Source of the DNA: JAOUJD01 sp963726405
GTDB lineage: Bacteria; Pseudomonadota; Gammaproteobacteria; Burkholderiales; Burkholderiaceae_F
NCBI GenBank assembly: GCA_963726405.1
Contig: CAVSCF010000001.1
Coordinates: 496,001 to 560,000 of the forward strand
Length of the DNA: 64,000 nucleotides
Direction of reading: 5' to 3'
Positions within the stretch are counted from its first letter, which is position 1; each line of letters starts with the position of its first letter. The translations under genes and the position numbers were made by a program. The notes under the pieces are model-generated. The model did no database searches. It saw nothing but the letters and a program-made list of their open reading frames with translations, and was not told where the DNA came from. Of this stretch, positions 8,056 through 17,317 are shown piece by piece.

Positions 8056-9033
8056 ATGAACCGCCTTGTCGTCTCCCGCCGGCTCTTTCCGGAACTCATC
8101 GACGGCCTGCGCGCCGAGTTCGATCTCGTCACGAACCAGGAGGACAAGGGCTGGAGCCCGGCCGAACTCGCGCAGGCCATGGCCGACGCCGACGGCGCTC
8201 TCATCACGGCAGGCGAGCGCATCGACGAAACGCTGCTTTCGCGGTGCCCCAGGCTCAAGGTGGTGGCGAACATCGCCGTCGGATACAACAACATCGACGT
8301 CGCCGCCTGCACTCGTCACGGCGTGCTCGCCACCAACACACCGGACGTGCTCAACGAAGCCACGGCCGACCACGCCTGGGCGCTGCTGCTGGCGGCGGCG
8401 CGGCGGGTCGGCGAGTCCGAGCGCTGGCTGCGCTCCGGTCAGTGGAAGCGCTGGACCTTCGAAATGTTCAACGGCGCGGAAATCGCGGGAACGACACTCG
8501 GTGTGCTCGGGATGGGCCGCATCGGTCGCGCCATCGCGCGCCGCGCCGCCGGCTTTTCAATGCGCGTGATCTATCACAACCGGAATCGCCTGCCCGCCGA
8601 GCAGGAGGGCGGAGCACAGTACGTCGTGCTGGACGAACTGCTCGCGCAGTCGGATCACCTGGTCCTCGTGGTGCCGTACTCGCAGGCCGTGCATCACATC
8701 ATCGGCACTGCGCAACTTGCCCGGATGAAGCCGACCGCGGTGCTCGTCAACATCGCGCGCGGCGGCGTCGTCGACGACGCGGCGCTCATCGCCGCGTTGC
8801 GCGAGGGCCGCATCGCCGCGGCCGGGCTGGACGTCTACGAAAACGAGCCGGCCCTGGATCCCGGCTTCCTCCAACTGGAAAACGTCGTGCTGACTCCGCA
8901 CATCGCGTCGAGCACGCGCGGAACCCGGATTGCGATGGCCACGCTGGCGGCGGACAATGCGCGCGCCGCGCTGGCCGGACAGGTGCCGCCCTCGCTGCTG
9001 AATCCCGAGGTCCTGCCGAACCGCCGCCGCTGA
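8056..9033 (+). CDS. D-2-hydroxyacid dehydrogenase (glyoxylate/hydroxypyruvate reductase-like)
   Basis: A 325-residue NAD(P)-dependent enzyme that reduces 2-keto acids such as glyoxylate or hydroxypyruvate to D-2-hydroxy acids. The dinucleotide fold has GMGRIG at 152-157. The catalytic set is visible: R235 in NIARGG, the glutamate in DVYENEP (about 264) and H282 in TPHIASS. The AVGYNNID segment is typical of GhrB/GyaR. A hydroxypyruvate isomerase lies at 46.0 kb, compatible with glyoxylate metabolism but not linked. The PHA-type gene follows 11 bases downstream. Confidence 0.88.
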   Translation: MNRLVVSRRLFPELIDGLRAEFDLVTNQEDKGWSPAELAQAMADADGALITAGERIDETLLSRCPRLKVVANIAVGYNNIDVAACTRHGVLATNTPDVLNEATADHAWALLLAAARRVGESERWLRSGQWKRWTFEMFNGAEIAGTTLGVLGMGRIGRAIARRAAGFSMRVIYHNRNRLPAEQEGGAQYVVLDELLAQSDHLVLVVPYSQAVHHIIGTAQLARMKPTAVLVNIARGGVVDDAALIAALREGRIAAAGLDVYENEPALDPGFLQLENVVLTPHIASSTRGTRIAMATLAADNARAALAGQVPPSLLNPEVLPNRRR

Positions 9034-9044
9034 ACGGAGACACG

Positions 9045-9398
9045 ATGGCCGACATCAAGATGATCAAGTACCACGCGCTGCCGCTGGCCAAGGCCAGGCA
9101 GCTGGTCCAGAAAGCCGCGGACGACCTCGGGAACGAGTACGACCTCGCGAGCGAGTGGCACGGCGACACGCTGCGCTTTCACCGCAGCGGGGTGGAGGGC
9201 CAGATGAAGGTGACGACGTCGGAAATCCACCTCGACGTCACGCTCGGTTTCCTGCTGCGGCCGTTCAAGGCGAAGTTCGTCGAGCACATCGAGCACAACT
9301 TCGATCGCCTGCTGGCGCACGCAGGCAAGGCGGCCGAGAAGCCCGCCGCGAAGGCGCCGGCGAAGAAGGCCGCGAAGAAGACCAGCCGGAAGGCGTGA
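9045..9398 (+). CDS. Polyhydroxyalkanoic acid system family protein
   Basis: A 117-residue protein resembling the PHA-granule-region family: residues 1-95 form a compact alpha/beta domain with the family-like KARQLVQKAADDL and RSGVEGQMKV segments. A lysine/alanine-rich tail (KAPAKKAAKKTSRKA) resembles histone H1-like tails on PHA-associated proteins and could bind DNA or the granule surface. Start ATG 9045 has GGAGA upstream. It ends just before a strong bidirectional terminator. Its molecular function is not established. Confidence 0.75.
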   Translation: MADIKMIKYHALPLAKARQLVQKAADDLGNEYDLASEWHGDTLRFHRSGVEGQMKVTTSEIHLDVTLGFLLRPFKAKFVEHIEHNFDRLLAHAGKAAEKPAAKAPAKKAAKKTSRKA

Positions 9399-9415
9399 GC
9401 CCGGAACGGAAAGCG

Positions 9416-9442
9416 AAAAGGGCCCGCAGCGCGGGCCCTTTT
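9416..9442. terminator. Bidirectional intrinsic terminator
   Basis: A perfect 12-bp stem (AAAAGGGCCCGC / GCGGGCCCTTTT) with AGC loop lies between the convergent PHA-type gene and the acyl-CoA-binding protein gene. The A and T runs at its two ends provide U-tracts on both strands. Confidence 0.9.
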
Positions 9443-9461
9443 CGATTCCGCGCGGGCCGAC

Positions 9462-9719
9462 TCAGCCCTTCAGGTCCTCGATCAGGCTGACGTACTGCTT
9501 CATTGCGTCGTCCTTGCTCAGCCCCTTGGTCTCGTTCCACGCGTCCCACTTGGCGCGGCCGACCATGTCGGTGAAGCCCGGGCGCTTTCCTTCGACGTCG
9601 CCGGCGGTGCCCTGCTTGTAGAGGGCGTAGAGCTTCAGGAGGGTCTGGTTGTCGGGCCGCTCCGGCAGGTTCTTGGAATCGGCCACGGCCTGCTCGAACT
9701 TGGCTTTAAGGTCGCTCAC
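9462..9719 (-). CDS. Acyl-CoA-binding protein
   Basis: An 85-residue four-helix ACBP, the usual size. It has the family motifs LKLYALYKQGTAGD and AKWDAWNETKGLS. ACBPs bind medium- and long-chain acyl-CoA in the cytoplasm and deliver it to acyltransferases. The gene is divergent from a wax ester synthase/DGAT and convergent with a PHA-type protein, a context consistent with storage-lipid metabolism. GGAGA lies before the ATG on the minus strand. Confidence 0.93.
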   Translation of the reverse strand: MSDLKAKFEQAVADSKNLPERPDNQTLLKLYALYKQGTAGDVEGKRPGFTDMVGRAKWDAWNETKGLSKDDAMKQYVSLIEDLKG

Positions 9720-9864
9720 TGCATGTCTCCTATGAGGTTCGATTTTTTATTGGCGCCGGTCGCGCGCACGCTGCGCCGCCGACTGCTGCGTCTATTATAG
9801 GCAGCGACTCTGCACGAACTGTCACGGCACGCCGCAGCAGAAGGCGACACCTCCAGGAGACCCG
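9720..9864. promoter_or_regulatory. Divergent promoter region, ACBP / wax ester synthase
   Basis: The 145-base spacer holds TATTATA at 9793-9799, which reads TATTAT on the plus strand and TATAAT on the minus strand, so it could serve either gene. No well-spaced -35 was found for either. The plus-strand gene has CCAGGAGAC before its ATG. Confidence 0.4.
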
Positions 9865-11568
9865 ATGGGCAAGCGCGAACGGATGTCGTCCGTCGACACG
9901 GCGTGGCTGCGGATGGATTCCCCCGGCAATCTGATGATGATTGTGGGCATCTACGAGTTCAACGGCCAGCTCGATTTCAAGCGATTGCGCGACCTCGTCG
10001 AGCAGCGCTTCTGCGTGCACCGCCGCTTCCGAAGCAGGGTGACGCAGGACACAACCGGCTACTACTGGGAGGAGGCCGACGACTTCGACCTCGACCTCCA
10101 TCTCGTGCGCACGGCGCTGCCCGGCCGGGGGACGACCGACGACCTGAAGCGCTTCGCAGGCCGGATGGCGTCGACCGCGCTGGATCCTTCGCGGCCGCTG
10201 TGGCAGTTCCAGGTGGTGGACAACTACAACGGTGGCCAGGCGATGGTCGCGCGCATTCATCACTGCATCGCGGACGGCATCGCGCTGATCGGCGTGCTGC
10301 TGGCGATGACGTCGCAGGACCCGATCGAGAACATGGTGGAGGCGCCGGCGGCCGACGCCCCGGCACGCGGCCCGACCAGCGACTGGGACGCGCTGCTGCG
10401 ACCGCTGACCGATGTCACGGTGAAGGCCATCGATACGACGGGCGACGTGGCGAGCAAGGTGCTCCACGCCTACAGCGCGATGCTCAACGACCCGGATTCG
10501 CTGGGCGAGACGGCCGGCGAGTACGCCCGCATCGCGACCCAGGTCGCGAAGGACGCGGCCGCGATCGCGCTGATGGAAAACGACACGGTCACGAGCCTCA
10601 AGGGGCAGCCCTCGGGTTCCAAGGTGGTGGCCTGGAACGAGCCGCTGCCGCTCGACGACGTCAAGGCCGTGAGCAAGGCGCTCGGATGCTCCATCAACGA
10701 CGTGCTGCTCGCCTCGGTGGCAGGCGCCATCCGCGCGTACCTGGTCGACCGCGGCGAGGACGTCACGGGCTGCGAACTGCGCGCGATGGTGCCGGTCAAC
10801 CTGCGCGACCCGAAGAAGTGGAAGGAACTCGGCAACAAGTTCGGGCTCGTGCCGCTGCTTCTGCCGGTCGGCATCGAGAATCCGATCGCCCGGGTGTTCG
10901 AGGTGCGACGCCGCATGGGTGAACTGAAGGCGAGCTACCAGGCGGTGCTGGCGATGGGGCTCCTGGGCGTGGTGGGCCTGGCGCCGCGCCAGTTGCAGAA
11001 GCAGGCTCTCGACTTCCTCGCGCGCAAGGCCACGACCGTGATGACCAACGTGCCTGGCCCCCAGCAGCCGCTGTACATGGCGGGTGCGCAGATCCGCCGC
11101 ATCATGGTCTGGGTGCCGCAATCGGGCGACATCGGGGTCGGCGTGTCGATCCTGTCGTATGCGGGCGGGGTGCAGTTCGGCCTCATCACCGACAAGAAGC
11201 TGTGCGCCGAACCGCAGCGGATCATCGATCGCTTCGCCCCCGAGTTCGAGAAGGTGGTGCTGTCGTTGTGCATGCTGCCTTGGGACCACCCGGTGGATCC
11301 CGACGAGGCGCAGGCGTGGCTGTTCCCGAGCGTCGCCGGGCCGGCGGCAACGAAACCGGCCCCCGCCAGGCGCTCCCGGCGCGCGGCGAAGAAGGGAACC
11401 GGCGCCAACGCGCCTCGCGCCAGCGCGGCGGGTGAGGGCGTCAGCGGCGAGAGTGCCACTGAAGCGAAGGCGGACGAGCCGACGGCCCTAGCCCAGCCGG
11501 TCGCGGAGAAACCCGCCGGCCTGCGCCGGCGTCGTTCGGCGTTCGCGGCCGCCCGCTCCGCGGAGTAG
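9865..11568 (+). CDS. Wax ester synthase / diacylglycerol acyltransferase (WS/DGAT)
   Basis: Bifunctional acyltransferase that esterifies fatty alcohol or diacylglycerol with acyl-CoA to form wax esters or triacylglycerol at the membrane. The catalytic motif HHCIADG (HHxxxDG) is at 132-138, and the C-terminal domain has NVPGPQQPLYMAG, typical of the family. The core is about 470 residues; the protein extends to 567 with an Ala/Lys/Arg-rich, low-complexity tail that is not part of the family. Divergence from acyl-CoA-binding protein supports a neutral-lipid role. Confidence 0.92.
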   Translation: MGKRERMSSVDTAWLRMDSPGNLMMIVGIYEFNGQLDFKRLRDLVEQRFCVHRRFRSRVTQDTTGYYWEEADDFDLDLHLVRTALPGRGTTDDLKRFAGRMASTALDPSRPLWQFQVVDNYNGGQAMVARIHHCIADGIALIGVLLAMTSQDPIENMVEAPAADAPARGPTSDWDALLRPLTDVTVKAIDTTGDVASKVLHAYSAMLNDPDSLGETAGEYARIATQVAKDAAAIALMENDTVTSLKGQPSGSKVVAWNEPLPLDDVKAVSKALGCSINDVLLASVAGAIRAYLVDRGEDVTGCELRAMVPVNLRDPKKWKELGNKFGLVPLLLPVGIENPIARVFEVRRRMGELKASYQAVLAMGLLGVVGLAPRQLQKQALDFLARKATTVMTNVPGPQQPLYMAGAQIRRIMVWVPQSGDIGVGVSILSYAGGVQFGLITDKKLCAEPQRIIDRFAPEFEKVVLSLCMLPWDHPVDPDEAQAWLFPSVAGPAATKPAPARRSRRAAKKGTGANAPRASAAGEGVSGESATEAKADEPTALAQPVAEKPAGLRRRRSAFAAARSAE

Positions 11569-11573
11569 ACAAC

Positions 11574-12302
11574 GTGACGGAAGCGGTTTTTCGCAGCGAT
11601 GCCTACGTCGCCGCCTGCGATGCCGTCGTGGCTCGCATCACCGACGAGGGCGTCGAACTCGATCGCACCGTGTTCTATCCGCTCGGCGGTGGCCAGGCGG
11701 GAGACTGCGGCTGGTTCGTTCTCGGCGACGGCACCCGCCTGCGCGTGACCGATGCGCGCAAGAGCAGGCGCGAGGACGCAACCCCGGACGACACGCTGCA
11801 CGTGCTCGATCCCGCAAGCGACTGGAAGGCCCGGCTCGCCGCCGGCACGCCGGTGCGCGCGGAAATCGACTGGGACCGGCGCTATCGCCACATGCGCTTC
11901 CACACCGCGACCCACCTGCTGTGCGCGGTGGTGAAGCAACTGGTCGACGGCTGCAGCATCACCGCCGACTACGCGCGCCTCGACTTCGCGATGACCGACC
12001 TGCTCGACAAGGAGCAGGTGCAGGCAGGGCTCGACCGGCTGATCGCGGAAGCGCATCCGGTGTCGTGCGAGTGGATCACGGACGACGAGATGCTCGCCAG
12101 CCCGCAACTGGTGAAATCGATGAGCGTCAGCCCGCCGATCGGCTTCGGCCGCGTGCGTCTGCTGCGCGTGCACGACGTCGACCTGCAGCCGTGCGGCGGC
12201 ACGCACGTGAAGAACACGAGCGAGATCGGCAAAGTGCGGGTGGCGAAGATCGAGAAGAAGAGCGCGCGGACGCGGCGGGTGGTGCTCGAGTTCGCGGACT
12301 GA
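11574..12302 (+). CDS. Alanyl-tRNA editing protein, AlaX type
   Basis: A 242-residue free-standing editing domain related to the AlaRS editing module; such proteins hydrolyse Ser- or Gly-tRNA(Ala). The zinc ligands appear as HTATH (H110, H114) and CGGTH near 205-209. N-terminal FYPLGGGQAGDCG matches the AlaX-M form, which has a glycine-rich motif. GTG start 5 bases after the WS/DGAT stop. The gene is convergent with dnaE2 across a 205-base gap. Confidence 0.92.
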   Translation: MTEAVFRSDAYVAACDAVVARITDEGVELDRTVFYPLGGGQAGDCGWFVLGDGTRLRVTDARKSRREDATPDDTLHVLDPASDWKARLAAGTPVRAEIDWDRRYRHMRFHTATHLLCAVVKQLVDGCSITADYARLDFAMTDLLDKEQVQAGLDRLIAEAHPVSCEWITDDEMLASPQLVKSMSVSPPIGFGRVRLLRVHDVDLQPCGGTHVKNTSEIGKVRVAKIEKKSARTRRVVLEFAD

Positions 12303-12507
12303 ATGTGCGCAAAGGGATCCATGTGCGCGAAATGGACTCCCTCTCGCCCGGCGGGAGGGCCGGGGTGGGTGGTGCCGTTGCTGCTGTGTGATGCGCTCGA
12401 GGGGTGGCTGTGGGTCGAGCGCGCGGCCGCTCCGGAGCTCGACCCACTGACTAACCCGAGCGAGTGCACGTGCGACCGGCGCAGCCGGTCGCGTACACGA
12501 GCGAGGC
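12303..12507. other. Convergent intergenic region with palindromes, alaX / dnaE2
   Basis: No credible gene. It holds three inverted repeats: a GC-rich palindrome at 12337-12359 followed by GGCCGGGGTGGG, resembling the extragenic palindromes common in high-GC proteobacteria; arms GTGGGTCGAG / CTCGACCCAC at 12410-12419 and 12438-12447; and a perfect 9-bp hairpin GCGACCGGC-GCA-GCCGGTCGC at 12472-12492. None has a T-tract, so termination here is only a possibility. Confidence 0.5.
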
Positions 12508-15500
12508 TTAGTGAAAGTCCCGGCTGGCGACGGTGAGCTGGCCGAGCAGCGGCGAATGATCCTCCAGCCGTGACGCGATCAGGTGCACGATCGGCGTCAC
12601 GCCGGTCGTGACGCGCTCGACGTGGCCGTACACCGTGAGCAGCGTCGAGCCGAGCATCGCCCGGCGGTACTTCTCGCCGGTGGTGTTCCACACCACCACG
12701 TTCACCGTGCCGGTCTCGTCCTCGAGCGTGATGAAGGTGACGCCGCTCGCGGTGCCGGGGCGCTGCCGGCAGGTGACGATGCCGGTGGTGCGCACGCGCT
12801 GCTGGTCGCGCGCGCGGCCGATGTCCTCCGCGGAGAGATACCCCCTGGCGTTGAAGCGGTCGCGCAGCAGCGCGAGCGGATGGCGGCGCAGCGTCAGCGC
12901 GGTGTGGTGGTAGTCGGCAACGATGTCCTGCCCTTCGGTGGGCGGAAGCAGGTCGACGCGCGGTTCGGCCGCGGTGCCGGCGGCCAGCGGCGCGGTGCGC
13001 GGCGCATCGGCGTCGACGCCGAGCGTGGCCCACAGCGCGCGGCGACGATGGCCCGACAGCGTGGCGAGCGCGTCGGCCTTCGCCAGCGCGTTGGTCTCGC
13101 CGCGTCCGAGCGCGGCACGGCGCGCGAGATCCTGCGGATCGGCGAAGGGCGCTTCGCGGCGCGCGGCGACGATGCGTTCGCCGGCCGCTTCCGCGAGACT
13201 CGCGACCAGTTCGAGGCCGAGCCGCACCGCCGGCTTCGATCGATCGGCACTCGACGGCTCCAGCGTGCAGTTCCAGTCGCTGACCATGACGTCGATCGGG
13301 CGGATTTCGACGCCATGGTTCATGGCGTCACGCACGATCTGCGCCGGGGCGTAGAAGCCCAGAGGCTGCGAGTCGAGCAGCGCGGCGCAGAAGGCCGCCG
13401 GCTCGTGGCACTTCAGCCACGACGACACGTACACCAGCAGGCCGAAGCTCGCGGCGTGGCTCTCGGGGAAGCCGTATTCGCCGAAGCCCTGGATCTGCCG
13501 GTAGATCTGCTCCGCGTAATCGGCGGTGTAGCCGCGCGCGAGCATGCCGCTGATCAGCTTGTCGCGGAACGGACCGATGCCGCCCTTGCGTTTCCAGGCC
13601 GCCATCGCGCGACGCAGCTTGTCGGCCTCGCCCGGCGTGAAGCCGGCCGCGACGACGGCCAGCTGCATCACCTGCTCCTGGAAGATCGATACGCCGAGCG
13701 TGCGCTCGAGCACCGCCTTCACGGCCTCGGACGGGTAGGTCACCGGCTCGAGTTTCTGCCGGCGCCGCAGGTACGGATGCACCATGCCGCCCTGGATGGG
13801 CCCGGGGCGCACGATCGCGGTCTCGATCACGAGGTCGTAGAAGCAGCGCGGCGCGAGCCGCGGCAGCATGTTCATCTGCGCGCGCGACTCGACCTGGAAC
13901 ACGCCGAGCGAATCGCCCTTGCACAGCATGTCGTAGACCTGCGGGCACTCCGATGGAATGTCCTGCAGCCGCAGTTTGAAATCGGCGTCGCCCGATGTCC
14001 GGAACGTCGTGATGTGGTCGAGCGCGCGACGGATGCAGGAGAGCATGCCGAGCGCGAGGACGTCGATCTTCAGCAGGCCCAGCGCATCGAGATCGTCCTT
14101 GTCCCACTGGATGACGGTGCGCTCGTCCATCGCGGCGTTCTCGATCGGCACCATGCGGTCGAGGCGGTCGCGCGCGATCACGAAGCCGCCGGAGTGCTGC
14201 GACAGGTGGCGCGGGAAGCCGATCACCTCCTGCGCGAGGGCGGCGAGTTCGGTGATGACCGGATGCGCCGGATCGAACCCCGCCTCCTCGAGCCGCTGCG
14301 GGATGATCTTCCGCCCGTCCCACCACGCCATCGTCTTCGCCAGCTTGTCGACCTGGTCGAGCGACAGTCCCAGCGCCTTGCCGACGTCGCGCAGCGCGCC
14401 CTTGGGCCGGTAGGTGTGCAGCGCCGCGGTCAGCGCCGCGCGGTGGCGGCCGTACTTGGCGTAGATGTACTGCATCACCTCTTCGCGCCGCTGGTGCTCG
14501 AAGTCGACGTCGATGTCCGGCGGCTCGTTGCGCTCCTTGCTGATGAAGCGCTCGAACAGCACGCTCATGCGCGCCGGGTCGACCTCGGTGATGCCGAGGC
14601 AGTAGCAGACCGCGGAGTTGGCGGCCGAGCCGCGTCCCTGGCACAGGATGCCCTGCGAGCGCGCGTAGCGGACGATGTCGTAGACGGTCAGGAAGTACGG
14701 CTCGTAGCGCAGGTCGGCGATCAGCGCGAGTTCGTGCTCGACGATGGATCGCACCTTCTCCGGCATGCCGTCCGGGTACCGGCGTCGCGACTCCTCGTAG
14801 GTCACGCGCCGCAGCCAGGTCGCCGGCGTCTCGCCGGGCGGGACGATTTCCTCGGGGTACTCGTAGCGCAATTCGTCGAGCGAGAACGTGCAGCGCTCGG
14901 CGATCGCCTGCGTCTGCATCAGCAGTTCGGTCGGATAGATGCGGGCCAGCCGGTACAGCGGCCGCAGGTAGCGCTCCGCGTTCGGCGCGAGCGCGCGGCC
15001 GCACTGCGCCAGCGGCGTCTTCATGCGCACGGCGGTCAGCACGTCGGCGAGCTTGCGGCGCCGGCGCACGTGCATGTGGACGTCGCCTGCAGCCACCAGC
15101 GGCAGACCTGTCCTGTCGCCGATTGCCTGCAGCGCGGCGAGTTGCGCGGCGTCGTCGGCCGTGCGGGTCAGTTCGCACGCGATCCAGCTCGCGCCCGGCT
15201 TCAGCGTGGCCAGCCAGCGGGCCTCCTGGGCGACGCGGTCCGCGTCGAGCGCTTCACGCCACGTGCGCAGCGGCACCAGCAGCGCGAGCACGTCCTGCAG
15301 CCAGCCGGCGTGCGACTCGAGATCGGCGGCCGACAACCGGTAGCTGCCCTTGGCTGCCTGCCGGCGTGCGAACGTCACCAGCTGGCTCAGGTTGCCGTAA
15401 CCCGCGCGCGTGGCCGCCAGCAGCACGAGCTTCGCGCCCGGGGTCGCCGCGCGGCCTTCGCCTTCGGTGAGCTGGACCTCGGTGCCATGGATCAGCCGGA

Positions 15501-15705
15501 ACGAGCGCGCGGGTTCGTCGTGTTCGCACAGGTCCTTCAGTTGAAGGTGCGCGCGCACCGAACCGGCGAACGAACACTCGTCGGTGATCGCCAGGCCGCC
15601 GTATTCGAGCGCGAGCGCGCGCTCGACCAGTTCCTCGGGATGCGATGCGCCGCGCAGGAACGAGAAGTTGCTGAGGCAGTGGAGCTCGGCGTACGGGACG
15701 TGCAT
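12508..15705 (-). CDS. dnaE2: Error-prone DNA polymerase DnaE2 (ImuC)
   Basis: A 1065-residue C-family polymerase, the catalytic subunit of the SOS mutasome that copies damaged DNA with ImuA and ImuB. The N-terminal PHP domain (about 1-260) begins AELHCLSNFSFLRGA. The palm has PDIDVDFEHQRR, containing the catalytic aspartates, and the C-terminus is an OB fold (TTGIVTCRQRPGTASG). It follows imuB by 15 bases in the lexA-imuA-imuB-dnaE2 order. Length and motifs distinguish it from replicative DnaE. The stop is near the convergent alaX gene. Confidence 0.95.
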   Translation of the reverse strand: MHVPYAELHCLSNFSFLRGASHPEELVERALALEYGGLAITDECSFAGSVRAHLQLKDLCEHDEPARSFRLIHGTEVQLTEGEGRAATPGAKLVLLAATRAGYGNLSQLVTFARRQAAKGSYRLSAADLESHAGWLQDVLALLVPLRTWREALDADRVAQEARWLATLKPGASWIACELTRTADDAAQLAALQAIGDRTGLPLVAAGDVHMHVRRRRKLADVLTAVRMKTPLAQCGRALAPNAERYLRPLYRLARIYPTELLMQTQAIAERCTFSLDELRYEYPEEIVPPGETPATWLRRVTYEESRRRYPDGMPEKVRSIVEHELALIADLRYEPYFLTVYDIVRYARSQGILCQGRGSAANSAVCYCLGITEVDPARMSVLFERFISKERNEPPDIDVDFEHQRREEVMQYIYAKYGRHRAALTAALHTYRPKGALRDVGKALGLSLDQVDKLAKTMAWWDGRKIIPQRLEEAGFDPAHPVITELAALAQEVIGFPRHLSQHSGGFVIARDRLDRMVPIENAAMDERTVIQWDKDDLDALGLLKIDVLALGMLSCIRRALDHITTFRTSGDADFKLRLQDIPSECPQVYDMLCKGDSLGVFQVESRAQMNMLPRLAPRCFYDLVIETAIVRPGPIQGGMVHPYLRRRQKLEPVTYPSEAVKAVLERTLGVSIFQEQVMQLAVVAAGFTPGEADKLRRAMAAWKRKGGIGPFRDKLISGMLARGYTADYAEQIYRQIQGFGEYGFPESHAASFGLLVYVSSWLKCHEPAAFCAALLDSQPLGFYAPAQIVRDAMNHGVEIRPIDVMVSDWNCTLEPSSADRSKPAVRLGLELVASLAEAAGERIVAARREAPFADPQDLARRAALGRGETNALAKADALATLSGHRRRALWATLGVDADAPRTAPLAAGTAAEPRVDLLPPTEGQDIVADYHHTALTLRRHPLALLRDRFNARGYLSAEDIGRARDQQRVRTTGIVTCRQRPGTASGVTFITLEDETGTVNVVVWNTTGEKYRRAMLGSTLLTVYGHVERVTTGVTPIVHLIASRLEDHSPLLGQLTVASRDFH

Positions 15706-15720
15706 GGAATCAGCGCCCGC

Positions 15721-17220
15721 CTAGGCGAACAGACCGTGCAGGAACCAGCCGCGCGGCGCGGCGAGTTCGCGGAAGATCCACAACAGCTGGCCGCGACCGT
15801 TGCGCGCGACGAAGTAGTCGCGGTGCACCGCCTGGGCGCCCGGGCGTCCGAGGTCCCACCAGCCGCACTCGATGCGCTCGGGTCCGGTCACCAGTGTCAG
15901 CGGATCGCGATAGAGCGGCTGGTCGTTGCGCATCGGCAGGGGCTGGGGCAGGGGGAGCAGCAGCAGCGGGCGCGGCGACGGCGGCAGGGGCACCGCGCCG
16001 GCGCCGGCGCCATCGATCGCCAACGGCACCGCGCGCCACGCGTGCTCGGGCCGGTGATCGTCGACCGCCTGTAACTGGAATACCCGTTCGGATCCCAGCC
16101 GTGCGTGCAGCGTCTCGGCGAGCTTCAGCCAGTCCACCCCCGGCTCCGCGGGCTGCGGCAGCAGGCTGCCGTTCATGGTGGCGAAAGGCTGCAACTGCTC
16201 CACGGCGAGGGCGAGAGCGATCGCGGGTTCCGGCAGCGTCACCCGCGTCAGGCGCTCGGCGAGGAGCGCCCCGAGGCGTCCGGCGTCGCGTTCTGGCGCA
16301 GCCAGCTTCAGCGTGATCTCGGTGGGCGGTTGCGGCTTCGTGCGGCGCGCATCGTGGGTGGCGGTGAATTGCAGCGCGGTGGTGCCCGCACCTCGGCCTC
16401 GAAGAAACCCTTCCAGCGAGGCCAGCAGCCGCTGCGCCGGAAGCATCAGCCGCGCGGTGTCGGTGACGTCGGCCGGCAGCTCGATCGTCGCCGCGAAGCG
16501 TTCCGGCGGGGCGTACATCGGCTGCGGATCGGCGCGCCGGGCGAGTAGCCGATCGAGGTCGTCGAGCCGCTCGCGGCCGAAGCGCTTTGCAAAGGACGAG
16601 CGCGGCAACGCGAGCAGTTCGCCGATGGTCGCCAGCCCCAGCGCATGCAAGGTGTCCGTCGTCGCGTCATTCCATTCGAGCAGCGTGAACGGCAGCGGCG
16701 CAAGCGCGGCTTCCAGGCGCGCGGCATCGAACAGGTGAGGGCAGGCGAGTCGCCGGGCGCGGGCCAGGGCAACGACGCGCGCGGCGCGCGGCGTCACGGC
16801 ATAGCCGAAGGCGGCGCGATAACCGAGCTGCATGAGCCCATCGCGCACCGCACGACTCAGTCGCGAACGGCCACCGAACAGCCGCTCGCTGCCGCCGGTC
16901 TCGATCAGCACGCCGTCGGCCTGCGCGACGATCTCGCCCGAGAACTGGTAAGCCCACGCGGCGAGTTCGGCAAGCGCCTCGCGTTCATGCTCCAGGTGAC
17001 GTTCGACGGCGATCAGGTCGCGGACCAGCGCCTGTGCCGCGGCGAGCTTCATGCCGGGTGCCACGCCCTGGTCGCGCGCAGCGTCGTTGCAATGGACGAT
17101 CAGCGGCCGCTGCGCCGGCCCTTCGACGATGGCGACCGCATGGCCGGGCTCGGTGCCCCGCTCTGCAAGTTGCAGAGGCAGCGCGGGAAGAAGGACGGCC
17201 AGCCACAGCATCGGGAGCAT
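15721..17220 (-). CDS. imuB: ImuB, Y-family polymerase-like mutasome subunit
   Basis: A 499-residue DinB-related protein thought to act as a scaffold linking ImuA, DnaE2 and the beta clamp rather than as a polymerase. The N-terminus (MLWLAVLLPALPLQL) is the usual ImuB start; the canonical Y-family acidic residues are not evident at their usual places. A QLQPF stretch in the C-terminal half could be a clamp-binding motif but this is tentative. Start 17220 is annotated; the ATG at 17211 fits family N-termini better, and neither has a clear ribosome site. A 402-base gap with an opposite-strand gene separates it from imuA. Confidence 0.9.
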   Translation of the reverse strand: MLPMLWLAVLLPALPLQLAERGTEPGHAVAIVEGPAQRPLIVHCNDAARDQGVAPGMKLAAAQALVRDLIAVERHLEHEREALAELAAWAYQFSGEIVAQADGVLIETGGSERLFGGRSRLSRAVRDGLMQLGYRAAFGYAVTPRAARVVALARARRLACPHLFDAARLEAALAPLPFTLLEWNDATTDTLHALGLATIGELLALPRSSFAKRFGRERLDDLDRLLARRADPQPMYAPPERFAATIELPADVTDTARLMLPAQRLLASLEGFLRGRGAGTTALQFTATHDARRTKPQPPTEITLKLAAPERDAGRLGALLAERLTRVTLPEPAIALALAVEQLQPFATMNGSLLPQPAEPGVDWLKLAETLHARLGSERVFQLQAVDDHRPEHAWRAVPLAIDGAGAGAVPLPPSPRPLLLLPLPQPLPMRNDQPLYRDPLTLVTGPERIECGWWDLGRPGAQAVHRDYFVARNGRGQLLWIFRELAAPRGWFLHGLFA

Positions 17221-17317
17221 CGGGACACGGATTTACCGCCGCTTCGGCAGACCGCCGGCCAGGCCGGTCAGGGGCGCGGCGGCTCGTCTATCCTTCGGTG
17301 AACCACTGATCGACGCG

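Noticed and set aside
5551..9033. A long frame running from the aminotransferase to the hydroxyacid dehydrogenase
   Set aside because: It passes through several genes in mixed frames; only parts of lutC, the transporter and the dehydrogenase are genuine.
12303..12536. 77-codon frame after alaX
   Set aside because: It covers palindromic intergenic DNA and the end of dnaE2, with no conserved features or ribosome site.
12583..16074. A 1163-codon open frame antisense to dnaE2 and imuB
   Set aside because: Mirror frame of two well-conserved genes, with no recognisable motif and shadow-type Arg/Ala composition.
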